Shown here in pieces: positions 6,772-14,301 of a stretch of 17,943 bases of DNA. Each line of letters starts with the position of its first letter. Positions within the stretch are counted from its first letter, which is position 1. The notes beneath the pieces were generated by a model, which searched no databases, was not told the origin of the DNA, and saw nothing but the letters and a program-made list of their open reading frames with translations. A program made the translations under genes and the position numbers. The stretch is from Pseudaestuariivita sp. (lineage in GTDB: Bacteria > Pseudomonadota > Alphaproteobacteria > Rhodobacterales > Rhodobacteraceae). The stretch is taken from the NCBI GenBank assembly GCA_020629995.1, contig JAHDCH010000016.1, positions 1,501-19,443 of the forward strand. Direction: 5' to 3'.

Positions 6772-8343
6772 GTGGGTTCTGACGTTTTAAATATTACGCT
6801 GATTGGCCCATTGCGGGCCGTGGATGCCAAGGGGCAGGATCTGACGCCCAAGGCGTCCCGGGTGCGCGGGCTCTTGGCTCTTTTGGCCGAGCCGCCATTG
6901 CGCAAACGCACGCGCCGCTGGCTGGCCGCGCATCTGTGGAGCGACCGGCCCTTCGACAAATCCAGCATGAACCTGCGCAACGCTCTGTTCGAGCTGCGCA
7001 AGGCCTTTGGCCCCTGCCGCGATGTGGTGTGCTCGGACCGCACCGATGTGTGGCTGGACCCGTCGCGGGTGTCCGTGGACCCCGGCGACATGACCGCGGC
7101 ACCATCGCAGATCATGCTGCTGGAAGGGCTCGACATCAAGGACGAGGCGTTTGAGGACTGGCTGCGCACGCTGCGCTCGGGCAGTCAGACCGACATCGCG
7201 CCTGTGCAGGACACCGGCGGTATCAAGGTGGTGTCACGGGTTGGCGCGGTGACCAGCAGCACGGATCGCATTTCTGCCGGGATCCTGGCCGATCAGGTCA
7301 GCCAGAACCTCGAGGATATGGTCGGATCGGTGCGCAGCGCAGCCGGGATCGGGCGCAGCGACATCGAGATCACCACCCATATGTCGGAAACGGCCGAAAC
7401 GGCGATGCTGTCCGCGCAGGTCGTGCACGGCCCCACCGACACCATTCTGTTTTCGGGCTACCGCGAGCTGACGCGCCCCGGTGGAGCGCTTGTCACCTCG
7501 CAACAGGTGGCCGAATTTTCGCACACCGTGGCCACGCGCGCGCTTGCCAAGCTGCCGCATGTGGCGGCGCTGAACAGCGACGAGATCATCGCGCTGGGTT
7601 TTGGCGAAGTGGGGCGGCGCCGGCTTTTTTCCTATCGCCCCGGCGAGGTCGAGGCCGCGGGCAAGCTGTTCGAACAGGCGTTTGATGCCGATCCCGGAGG
7701 TATTTTCCTTGCCTGGCTTGCGTTTCAAAAAACGGCTCTGGTGATCGAAGGCATGGTTCAGCGCACGCCAGACCGGCTGGAAGACGCCGAAAGCCTATTG
7801 CGCAGGGCCACCGAGCTGAGCCCGGAAAGCGCGCAGGTGCGCGGGTTGGTGGCCTTGGTACGGCTGATGCTCTTCGATGATTTTGACGCGGCGCTTGCTG
7901 CCGCCGAGGCGGGGCTGAGACGCAACCCCAATTGCCTGATCTCGCGTCAGGCCATGGCGATGACCGCTGGCGCGTTCGGCGACAAACAGGCCGCCTACCG
8001 CGAAACATCGTTCTGCCGCCCTGCCCTTGAAAATGACGACGCACGGCATCTTTGGGATCTGTACCACGGGCTGGTCTGTATCGCGACCGACCGGTTTGAC
8101 GAGGCACTTGCCGCGCTGTCCTCGGCGGCCAAACGCTGTCCGACTTTCAAGGCGCCGCACCGGCAATTGCTTGCCTTGCAGATGCAACGCGGTGACGTGG
8201 ACCAGGCGCGGTTTCACATGGACCAGCTGCGCACCATCGAGGCGGGGTTCACTCTCGACGCCTATCTGAACGATCCCGAATATCCGGCGGACACGCTGCG
8301 CAGCAAAGGGTTGCTGACGCAGTCCTTTGACGGCCTCGTGTAA
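6772..8343 (+). CDS. Winged-helix (SARP/OmpR-like) regulator with TolB-like and TPR regions
   Basis: 523 residues from GTG 6772, with AGGGGA (6760-6765) six bases upstream. Residues 6-105 have the pattern of the SARP/BTAD-type winged helix: LNITLIGPL at the start, a helix with RVRGLLALLA, RRWLAAHLW, a recognition helix around NLRNALFELRKAFG, and a wing with DVWLDP. A linker like LEGLDIKDEAFEDWLRTLR follows, as in BTAD regulators. Residues about 150-262 resemble the TolB-like fold of CadC/adenylate-cyclase-type TPR regulators, and about 290-490 hold helical TPR-like repeats (SLLRRATELSPES, ALAAAEAGLRRNPN, ALAALSSAAKRCP). There is no membrane segment, receiver or NB-ARC ATPase domain. It is probably a cytoplasmic transcription factor for the divergent haloperoxidase-type gene and perhaps the peptidase; its input signal is unknown. 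Confidence 0.8.
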   Translation: MGSDVLNITLIGPLRAVDAKGQDLTPKASRVRGLLALLAEPPLRKRTRRWLAAHLWSDRPFDKSSMNLRNALFELRKAFGPCRDVVCSDRTDVWLDPSRVSVDPGDMTAAPSQIMLLEGLDIKDEAFEDWLRTLRSGSQTDIAPVQDTGGIKVVSRVGAVTSSTDRISAGILADQVSQNLEDMVGSVRSAAGIGRSDIEITTHMSETAETAMLSAQVVHGPTDTILFSGYRELTRPGGALVTSQQVAEFSHTVATRALAKLPHVAALNSDEIIALGFGEVGRRRLFSYRPGEVEAAGKLFEQAFDADPGGIFLAWLAFQKTALVIEGMVQRTPDRLEDAESLLRRATELSPESAQVRGLVALVRLMLFDDFDAALAAAEAGLRRNPNCLISRQAMAMTAGAFGDKQAAYRETSFCRPALENDDARHLWDLYHGLVCIATDRFDEALAALSSAAKRCPTFKAPHRQLLALQMQRGDVDQARFHMDQLRTIEAGFTLDAYLNDPEYPADTLRSKGLLTQSFDGLV

Positions 8344-8381
8344 TCGCGCATACCGCTGCTTTCGGTGCCGTTTGTGCGCGA
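8344..8381 (+). terminator. Hairpin after the winged-helix regulator gene
   Basis: TCGCGCA (8344-8350), directly after the TAA stop, pairs with TGCGCGA (8375-8381), and ACCG (8352-8355) pairs with CGGT (8363-8366) inside it. No T-run follows, so it may be a weak or factor-dependent terminator or a 3'-end stabiliser. Confidence 0.35.
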
Positions 8382-8399
8382 GGCGGGCAAAACGGGTGA

Positions 8400-8455
8400 A
8401 GATCGATATGAGTATATTGATTTATATTCAGACGGTTGAAGTTCATTCTTAAAGC
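8400..8455 (+). promoter_or_regulatory. AT-rich leader upstream of cuyA
   Basis: This is one of the most AT-rich patches of the window, with ATAT at 8407-8410, 8415-8418 and again near 8425-8430, roughly helically phased. It is followed by TTCA-N6-TGAA (about 8430-8443). It is the natural place for the cuyA promoter and a LysR-type site, about 90-140 bp before the cuyA start, but no unambiguous -35/-10 pair can be called. Confidence 0.25.
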
Positions 8456-8539
8456 GAAACCTCAACCAACGCACAACATGGATTGGCAAGCCCGGCAACA
8501 TGGGTCTATCACAAATGGGCAACGACAGGAGCCCGTGCC

Positions 8540-9553
8540 ATGCATCTCGCCCGTTTCCCGCGCGTCCATCTCGCGCATCTTTCCACGCCTCTTGAACCCA
8601 TGGAGCGGCTGTCAAAAGAGCTGGGCGTCGAGCTGTGGATCAAGCGCGATGATTGCACCGGCATGTCCACCGGCGGGAACAAAACGCGCAAGCTGGAATT
8701 CCTGATGGCCGAAGCGCTGGACCAGGGCGCGGACATGGTGATGACGCAGGGCGCGACGCAAACCAACCACGGGCGCCAGACCGCGGCATTTGCGGCCAAG
8801 CTGGGCCTTGGGTGTCATATCCTGCTTGAGGATCGGACGGGCTATCAGGACGGGAACTACAACACCAACGGCAACGTGCTGCTGGATCACCTGCACGGCG
8901 CGACCACGCAGAAATTTCCCGGCGGCCACGACATGCCCGCCGAGATGGAGAAAGCCGCCGAGGTGATGCGCGCCAAGGGGCACAAGGTGTATGTGATCCC
9001 CGGTGGCGGATCGACCCCGACCGGAGCGCTGGGCTATGTGAACGCCGCATTCGAGCTGGTGTCGCAGGCCAATGACCGTGGCCTGAAGATCGACAGGCTG
9101 GTGCATGCGACCGGATCCTCGGGCACGCAGGCGGGTCTGGTGACGGGCATGTGCGCAATGAACGCGCAAATCCCCGTCCTTGGGATCGGCACCCGCGCGC
9201 CCCAGCCCAAACAGGAACAGATGGTCTATGACCTTGCGTGCCGCACGGCGGAAAAGCTGGGCTGCGCCGGTGTCGTCAAACGCGAGGACGTGATGGCCAA
9301 CACCGACTATGTCGGCGACGGATACGGCCTGCCCACCGAAAGCGGGATCGAGGCGATCCGCATGTTTGCCGAACTGGAAGGTATCCTTCTTGATCCGTGC
9401 TATTCGGCAAAGGGCGCGGCGGGGCTGATCGACCTTGCGCGCAAAGGCGCGTTCAAGGGTGAGCGGGTCGTCTTTCTGCACACGGGCGGCGCGGCGGCGC
9501 TGGGGGGCTATGACTTTGCCTTTGCGCACCAGGACCGGTGGGTCACGATTTGA
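8540..9553 (+). CDS. cuyA: L-cysteate sulfo-lyase (CuyA), PLP-dependent
   Basis: The start is ATG 8540 with CAGGAG (8526-8531) eight bases upstream, giving 337 residues, the usual size. The frame also has an ATG at 8483 without an SD. The protein belongs to the D-cysteine desulfhydrase/ACC-deaminase branch of fold-type II PLP enzymes: IKRDD (34-38), [13 protein letters not shown] with PLP-lysine K48, [17 protein letters not shown] (69-85), [14 protein letters not shown] (153-166) and [10 protein letters not shown] near the end. As I recall it, the sequence resembles CuyA of Ruegeria (Silicibacter) pomeroyi more than D-cysteine desulfhydrase. CuyA converts L-cysteate to pyruvate, sulfite and ammonium in the cytoplasm. 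No sulfite exporter or sulfite dehydrogenase gene is in the window. It converges on the LysR gene (8-bp gap), with a betaine-type ABC operon beyond. D-cysteine desulfhydrase is the main alternative. Confidence 0.85.
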   Translation: MHLARFPRVHLAHLSTPLEPMERLSKELGVELWIKRDDCTGMSTGGNKTRKLEFLMAEALDQGADMVMTQGATQTNHGRQTAAFAAKLGLGCHILLEDRTGYQDGNYNTNGNVLLDHLHGATTQKFPGGHDMPAEMEKAAEVMRAKGHKVYVIPGGGSTPTGALGYVNAAFELVSQANDRGLKIDRLVHATGSSGTQAGLVTGMCAMNAQIPVLGIGTRAPQPKQEQMVYDLACRTAEKLGCAGVVKREDVMANTDYVGDGYGLPTESGIEAIRMFAELEGILLDPCYSAKGAAGLIDLARKGAFKGERVVFLHTGGAAALGGYDFAFAHQDRWVTI

Positions 9554-9561
9554 CCCCTGCC

Positions 9562-10449
9562 CTACAGCAGGTCCCAGACCTGCCGGGCTGCAGGCCCAAG
9601 CGCGGCAGCATCGCTGAGCGCGGCGATCTTGAGCCGGGTGCGCCAGGCGCCCCCGCCCACGGGCACCACGTCGCCGCGTGACAGCTCGGCGGCGACGGCG
9701 GTTTGCGGCAACCAAGCCACGCCCGCGCCCTGCAACACGCGGCGTTTGACCGTTTCGACCAGCCCGTCGATGTAGATCGTTTCCAGCGGCGGTTTGTGCG
9801 GCCCCGCGATGCCATCCACGACCATGTCGAGGAACGAAGACCGTTCATAGGCCAGGTACGGGATCGGCGCCGCGCCGGGGGCGTCAAGGTTCCAGCCGCC
9901 TGTCCGCGCCGCGGTGGCCGCCGCCACCGGGATCAGATGATCGTCGTGCAGGTCCTTGCGCGCCAGCGCGGCCTCGTCGATGCGGGGCGACACCGCGCGG
10001 TGATAATAGCACAGCATGATATCCACCGCGCCTTCGATCAGCAGCTCGCAACAGGTGCTGAGGGAATCAGACACCACCCGCGTGCGCAGATCCGGCAGAT
10101 CGTTTTGCATGTCATCGATCCGCCCGGCCAGGTAATTTGCCGAAATCGTGTGCAAAACCGAGAATCGCACAAAATTTGACGTGCCGCGATCATCGTCGGC
10201 CCGGATCGCCGAACGGGTCTCGGTCAGTTGCGTGACCGCGTTCTGGGCCACGGGCAAAAGCTGGGACCCGGCTTCGGTCAGCTGCACGGGATAGGTGGCC
10301 CTGTTGATCAGCGGCGCTCCAGCCCAGCTCTCCAACGCTTTGATTCTGCGACTGAATGCAGATTGCGTGATGTTCCGCTCTTCGGCGGCGCGGGTAAAGT
10401 TGAGGGTGCGCGCAAGGCACTCAAAGTCCCGCAGCCAGTTCAGATCCAT
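9562..10449 (-). CDS. LysR-family transcriptional regulator
   Basis: 295 residues, ATG at 10449, with GGAGGT on the minus strand (10458-10463 on plus). Residues 1-60 form the LysR winged helix: MDLNWLRDFECLARTLNFTRAAEERNITQSAFSRRIKALE, then the second helix-turn with INRATYPVQLTEAG. The rest (about 90-295) is the periplasmic-binding-like effector domain. The gene faces cuyA tail to tail and is divergent from the ABC transporter operon, the classic position for a local regulator; a T-N11-A box stands in the divergent spacer. The likely inducer is the transported compound or its product, possibly cysteate; that is inference. Whether it corresponds to the cuyR reported with cuyA elsewhere cannot be decided from sequence alone. 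Confidence 0.9.
   Translation of the reverse strand: MDLNWLRDFECLARTLNFTRAAEERNITQSAFSRRIKALESWAGAPLINRATYPVQLTEAGSQLLPVAQNAVTQLTETRSAIRADDDRGTSNFVRFSVLHTISANYLAGRIDDMQNDLPDLRTRVVSDSLSTCCELLIEGAVDIMLCYYHRAVSPRIDEAALARKDLHDDHLIPVAAATAARTGGWNLDAPGAAPIPYLAYERSSFLDMVVDGIAGPHKPPLETIYIDGLVETVKRRVLQGAGVAWLPQTAVAAELSRGDVVPVGGGAWRTRLKIAALSDAAALGPAARQVWDLL
9567..9583. terminator. Hairpin between convergent cuyA and LysR gene
   Basis: GCAGGTC (9567-9573) and GACCTGC (9577-9583) form a perfect 7-bp stem with loop CCA, starting 14 bases after the cuyA stop and lying inside the last codons of the LysR gene. A second small stem (GGGC/GCCC) follows. There is no T-run. It may stop or stabilise cuyA transcripts. 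Confidence 0.35.
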
Positions 10450-10483
10450 GGCGTGCCACCTCCGTTTCCAGCCGAAATTAGCG

Positions 10484-10510
10484 CAAACTATGCAAGATGC
10501 GAATAGTTTG
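10484..10510. promoter_or_regulatory. LysR-type operator (T-N11-A dyad)
   Basis: CAAACTAT (10484-10491) and ATAGTTTG (10503-10510) are perfect 8-bp inverted copies with an 11-bp spacer, giving exactly the T-N11-A arrangement typical of LysR recognition sites. The spacer itself contains GCA-AGA-TGC. The site is 34 bp upstream of the LysR start and about 137 bp upstream of the divergent binding-protein gene, so it could serve both autoregulation and activation of the transporter operon. Confidence 0.7.
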
Positions 10511-10524
10511 ATGCCATGTTCGAA

Positions 10525-10555
10525 TTGGCTCTGGCGTCGGCCCCGCTCCTATCGT
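10525..10555 (+). promoter_or_regulatory. Possible promoter of the ABC transporter operon
   Basis: TTGGCT (10525-10530) and TATCGT (10550-10555), 19 bp apart, follow the LysR box at a distance suited to activation. The match to consensus is poor and the spacing long, as expected for an activator-dependent promoter. The 5' leader would be about 85 nt. Confidence 0.25.
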
Positions 10556-10647
10556 GAACCGACTGGCCTGCCCTGCCCCACGGCCATGGTGGACCAACGT
10601 CACAAGATGACGCCGCAACCGGCGCGCACTCAACAGAGGAGACGACC

Positions 10648-11613
10648 ATGAAACACCAAGTCAAAACGCTCAGCCTTGCCGCGGCGGTCAGCCTGTTCGC
10701 GCTGCCCGCGGTTGCGGCCGAAGAGGTCAAGATCGGGCTGCCATCCTGGACCGGCGCTCAGGCCATCGGCCACGTGCTGGGCGAAATCGTGACCTCGCGC
10801 ATCGGCGGCACGGTCGAATATGTGCCCGGCAACAACGCGACGATTTTCCAGGCGATGGACCAGGGTAAAGGCGACATCGACGTGCACCCGGACGTCTGGC
10901 TGCCCAACCAGGAAAGCTTTACCAAGAAATATGTCGACGAGGCGGGCACCGTGACCCTGTCGTCGAACCCCTACGAGGGCAATCAGGGCTTTTGCGTCAC
11001 GCAGGATTTTGGCACCGCCAACAACATCACCGACATCGCAGATCTGGGCCGCCCGGATGTCGCCGCGCTGATGGACAGCGATGGCAACGGCAAAGGCGAG
11101 ATGTGGATCGGCGCGCCCGGCTGGGCCTCGGCCAACGTCAACGAGGTCAAGACGCGCGACTATGGCCTTTTGGATTTCATCGAACCGATCCGCGCCGAAG
11201 AAAGCGTCAAGACCGCGCGCATCAAGGACAGCATCGCCAAGGGCGAAGGCTATGCGTTCTATTGCTACAAGCCGCACGCAGTGTGGTTCATGTTCGATGT
11301 GCAGATGCTGACCGAGCCGACCTATGACCCGGCCAAATACGTGATGGTTCAGCCGTCGGACGATGCCGATTGGTACGAAAAATCCTCGGTCGCGACCAAG
11401 GATGCTTTGAAAAACGTGCAGATCGCATGGTCGAACTCGCTCGAGGATCGCTCGCCTGCGATTGCCGAATTCTTTTCGAACTTTGCGCTGACCGCGGATG
11501 ACGTCAGCGGTCTGGCCTACGAGATTTCGGCCAATGGCGTCGATCCGGCCGATGCGGCCAAGGCCTGGGTCGAGGCGAACTCGGACCGCGTGGACGCGAT
11601 GCTGGGCCTCTGA
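10648..11613 (+). CDS. ProX/OpuAC-type substrate-binding protein of an ABC transporter
   Basis: 321 residues, ATG 10648 after AGAGGAGA. It has a Sec signal peptide of about 24 residues (Lys at 2 and 6, Leu/Ala-rich core, AVAA cleavage region), so the mature protein is periplasmic. The fold pattern is that of the glycine betaine/proline/TMAO-binding family (OpuAC): IGLPSWTGAQA (29-39), GDIDVHPDVWLP (75-86), GAPGWASANV (155-164) and YKPHAVWFMFD (207-217). Trp34, Trp84, Trp153, Trp159 and Trp213 are candidates for an aromatic cage for a quaternary amine-like head group. An Asp/Asn-rich loop, DSDGNGKGE (143-151), looks like a Ca2+-binding loop. It is first gene of the transporter operon, divergent from the LysR gene and near cuyA. 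The ligand is unknown: a betaine, TMAO-like compound or zwitterionic sulfonate are all possible. Confidence 0.9.
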   Translation: MKHQVKTLSLAAAVSLFALPAVAAEEVKIGLPSWTGAQAIGHVLGEIVTSRIGGTVEYVPGNNATIFQAMDQGKGDIDVHPDVWLPNQESFTKKYVDEAGTVTLSSNPYEGNQGFCVTQDFGTANNITDIADLGRPDVAALMDSDGNGKGEMWIGAPGWASANVNEVKTRDYGLLDFIEPIRAEESVKTARIKDSIAKGEGYAFYCYKPHAVWFMFDVQMLTEPTYDPAKYVMVQPSDDADWYEKSSVATKDALKNVQIAWSNSLEDRSPAIAEFFSNFALTADDVSGLAYEISANGVDPADAAKAWVEANSDRVDAMLGL

Positions 11614-11630
11614 CGCCCGCCTTTGAAACT

Positions 11631-11658
11631 GCCGCTCTCCGCCTTGGTGGAGGGCGGC
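11631..11658 (+). terminator. Intra-operon hairpin after the binding-protein gene
   Basis: GCCGCTCTCC (11631-11640) pairs fully (one wobble) with GGAGGGCGGC (11649-11658) around an 8-nt loop, 17 bases after the stop of the binding-protein gene. Only CCCCTT follows, not a T-run. Such hairpins usually act as partial attenuators or 3' stabilisers that keep binding-protein mRNA in excess over ATPase and permease mRNA. Confidence 0.6.
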
Positions 11659-11695
11659 CCCTTCGCCCCGTGCCTGCCCCAACCAGAGAAACGAC

Positions 11696-12751
11696 ATGAC
11701 AGACGACACCGTCGTGGAGATTTCCAATGTCTGGAAGATATTCGGAGACCGCGCGCAGGACGCCTTGCGCGCCGTGCGCGAACAGGGCCTGACCAAGGCT
11801 CAGGTGCTGGCCGAATACAATGCCGTGGTGGGCGTGGCGGATGTCAGCCTGTCGGTGAACCGGGGCGAGATTTTCTGCGTCATGGGTCTGTCGGGCAGCG
11901 GTAAATCCACGCTGGTGCGCCATTTCAACCGCCTTCTGGAGCCGACCGCCGGCAAGATCGAGATCGAGGGCACTGACGTGATGGCTCTTGGCCCGCGCGA
12001 GCTGCAGCAGTTTCGCAATCAGAAGATCGGCATGGTCTTTCAGAACTTTGCCCTGATGCCGCACCGGTCGGTTCTGGACAACGTGGCGATGCCGCTGGAA
12101 ATCCGGCAGGTGCCCAAGAACGAACGCATGAGGCAGGCCGCAGCCATCCTCGACATCGTAGAGCTGGGCGCATGGGGATCGAAATTCGCGCATGAGCTGT
12201 CGGGCGGCATGCAGCAGCGCGTCGGCCTTGCGCGCGCTCTGGCCGCCAACCCCGATGTGCTGCTGATGGACGAGCCGTTCTCGGCGCTGGACCCGCTGAT
12301 CCGGCGACAGCTGCAGGACGAATTTATCCGCCTCAGCAAGATTTTGAAAAAGACCACCATCTTCATCACTCATGATCTGGACGAAGCGGTGCGCATCGGT
12401 GACCGCATCGCCATCATGCGCGACGGGATGATGGTGCAGATTGGCACCGCCGAAGAGATCGTGATGGAGCCTGCCGATGACTACGTCGCTGATTTTGTCG
12501 CCGGGATCTCGCGGCTCAAGGTGGTGCATGCCCATGCGGTGATGCAGCCGCTGGACGCACATATCGCACGCCACGGCCCCCTGCCCGCGGATGCGACCCG
12601 CGTGGCCGAGGATGAAACGCTCAGCACGCTGATCACCATGGCCATCGACGACGACAATCCGATCATCGTGCAAACGGGCGGCAAGGATGCCGGTATCATC
12701 ACCCGCGCCGATCTGTTGCGCACCGTGATCGAAGGGACCGAAGTATCATGA
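11696..12751 (+). CDS. ProV/OpuAA-type ABC transporter ATPase
   Basis: 351 residues from ATG 11696, with a weak SD (AGAGAA). All ATPase motifs are intact: Walker A GLSGSGKST (64-72), Q-loop Gln116, signature LSGGMQQR (168-175), Walker B VLLMDEP (188-194) and switch His226. The stretch before Walker A (about 18-57, with KAQVLAEYNAVVGVADVSL) is the extended N-terminus specific to the ProV/quaternary-amine uptake group. Residues about 275-345 look like a single or degenerate CBS region, used in OpuA-type systems for ionic-strength or nucleotide sensing; usual OpuAA proteins have a CBS pair. It energises uptake at the cytoplasmic face together with the permease, whose start overlaps this stop (ATGA, 12748-12751). 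Confidence 0.92.
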   Translation: MTDDTVVEISNVWKIFGDRAQDALRAVREQGLTKAQVLAEYNAVVGVADVSLSVNRGEIFCVMGLSGSGKSTLVRHFNRLLEPTAGKIEIEGTDVMALGPRELQQFRNQKIGMVFQNFALMPHRSVLDNVAMPLEIRQVPKNERMRQAAAILDIVELGAWGSKFAHELSGGMQQRVGLARALAANPDVLLMDEPFSALDPLIRRQLQDEFIRLSKILKKTTIFITHDLDEAVRIGDRIAIMRDGMMVQIGTAEEIVMEPADDYVADFVAGISRLKVVHAHAVMQPLDAHIARHGPLPADATRVAEDETLSTLITMAIDDDNPIIVQTGGKDAGIITRADLLRTVIEGTEVS

Positions 12752-14301
12752 CCGACGCATCGCAGGATCTGGGTGTGAACCCGCTCGAAGACACGTCTTC
12801 GGACGCGGCGCTGGCCTATGCCGAGGAACGGCGCGACAGCATCCGCACCTTTGTGCGCACCAGCCCCGACTATTACATCCGCATGTTCGACAAGATCGGC
12901 GCGTCCGCGCGGTTCACGCCGACATTCAACGCCATGGCGGGCCTGTTCGGGCCGATCTGGTTTGGCGCGCGGGGGCTGTGGAGCTGGGCCCTGCCCTTTT
13001 TGATCCTCGAGGCGCTGGCCTTTGTGCAGATCGCGCGCGGCCTGTTCGGAGACCTGGCCGCAGATGCCATGGCACGCATTGCCTCGATCGAGGGCACGTT
13101 GGAGCTGCGCCGCAAACAGCTGGAGGCCGCGATCGAAAACGGGTCGGACCGGGTGGATGCCTTTCAGCGCGCAGTCGATTCCCTTGAGGCCAATATCGGC
13201 GGTATCCGCGCCGAGGCCGAAGCGCTGGCCGCCGAAGGCCCGACCATCGCGCTGACCGGGCTGATCCTGTTGATCGTGGTCAAGATCGCGCAATCCCTGG
13301 TCGCCAACTGGGCTCTTGAGGCGCGCTTTTCCGATTGGATCTCGGATCGGACAATCCGGTCAGGGATGCCGATATCGCAGATCGTCTTCAGCGCGATCTT
13401 CATGGTTCTGATCGTAGCTGCGGCGATGCTGCACTACAGTTTTCCCGGCCGCTTCACGCTGCTCAGCGATTTCCCGACCGATCCGGACATCCGGCTGGTC
13501 AGTATTGACGGGGTCGAGGCTTTCTTTAACTGGGCCGTGCTGAACGGTGAGGCGCTGTTTGACGCCATCACCTATTGTATCCGCGCCGTGCTGGACGCGC
13601 TGGAATTGGTGTTTGTGAGCACGCCGTGGATCGTGATTGCCGCGCTGATCATCTTGCTGACGTGGCTGACGGCAGGGGTTCGGATGGCGATCTATTCGGG
13701 CGCGTTCCTGGCCTATATGGGCCTGCTTGGGTTTTGGGAAAAGGCGATGACCACGCTGGCGCTGTTGGGGACGGCGGCCTGCCTGTCGATCCTGATCGGA
13801 ATTCCCCTGGGCATGTTCGCGGCGCGGCGGCCCCGGTTCTACAGCTTTATTCAGCCGATCATGGACTTCATGCAGACCATGCCCGCCTTTGTGTTCATGA
13901 TCCCGGTGATCGCATTCTTCGGCACGGGCAAGCCCGCGGCGGTGGTGACCACGATGATCTTTGGCGGCACACCGGTCGTGCGGCTGACGGTGCTGGGCCT
14001 GCGCGGCGTGCCGGAGTCGGTGCGCGAGGCGGCGATCAGCTTTGGCGCGAACAAATGGTATCTGCTGACCAAGGTGGACCTTCCGCTGGCCAGCCCGTCG
14101 ATCCGGGCGGGCATCAATCAGACCATCATGCTCAGCCTCGCGATGGTTGTGGTGGCCTCGCTGATCGGCGCCAAGGGGCTGGGCGAAGACGTGCTGGAGG
14201 CGCTGCAATACGCCAACGTGGGTCAGGGTATCCTTGCGGGCTTCTCGATCCTGTTCTGTGCCATGATCCTTGACCGGATCGTGCAGGGCGGACGCAAATG
14301 A
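12748..14301 (+). CDS. ProW/OpuAB-type permease with N-terminal DUF2628-like and coiled-coil extension
   Basis: 517 residues, well above the roughly 280-350 of ordinary ProW/OpuAB permeases. The C-terminal half (about 265-517) is the standard binding-protein-dependent permease core, with LLGTAACLSILIGIPLG (339-355) and an EAA loop, VREAAISFGANKWYLLTKVDLP (425-446), that contacts the ATPase. Residues about 39-100 (YYIRMFDKIG, then F-N-A-M-A-G-L-F-G-P-I-W-F-G-A-R) look like DUF2628, a small domain with two hydrophobic helices. Residues about 108-165 are heptad-like and charged (coiled coil), followed by helices at 166-186 and 208-228. The start overlaps the ATPase stop by 4 bp and the stop overlaps the hydrolase start by 4 bp, so the three are translationally coupled. 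Confidence 0.92.
   Translation: MTDASQDLGVNPLEDTSSDAALAYAEERRDSIRTFVRTSPDYYIRMFDKIGASARFTPTFNAMAGLFGPIWFGARGLWSWALPFLILEALAFVQIARGLFGDLAADAMARIASIEGTLELRRKQLEAAIENGSDRVDAFQRAVDSLEANIGGIRAEAEALAAEGPTIALTGLILLIVVKIAQSLVANWALEARFSDWISDRTIRSGMPISQIVFSAIFMVLIVAAAMLHYSFPGRFTLLSDFPTDPDIRLVSIDGVEAFFNWAVLNGEALFDAITYCIRAVLDALELVFVSTPWIVIAALIILLTWLTAGVRMAIYSGAFLAYMGLLGFWEKAMTTLALLGTAACLSILIGIPLGMFAARRPRFYSFIQPIMDFMQTMPAFVFMIPVIAFFGTGKPAAVVTTMIFGGTPVVRLTVLGLRGVPESVREAAISFGANKWYLLTKVDLPLASPSIRAGINQTIMLSLAMVVVASLIGAKGLGEDVLEALQYANVGQGILAGFSILFCAMILDRIVQGGRK

Noticed and set aside
1..8343. Prophage, phage-tail or secretion-system island
   Set aside because: No capsid, tail, sheath, integrase or secretion ATPase motif was found among the visible proteins, so the label is unsupported.
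8483..8539. Earlier ATG of cuyA
   Set aside because: No SD and a non-conserved leader; ATG 8540 has CAGGAG and starts with the family-typical MHLARFPR.
10630..12673. Two long minus-strand open frames (10630-11796 and 11504-12673) over the ABC genes
   Set aside because: They are typical antisense frames of GC-rich ABC transporter genes, His/Arg-rich, while the plus strand shows full motifs.
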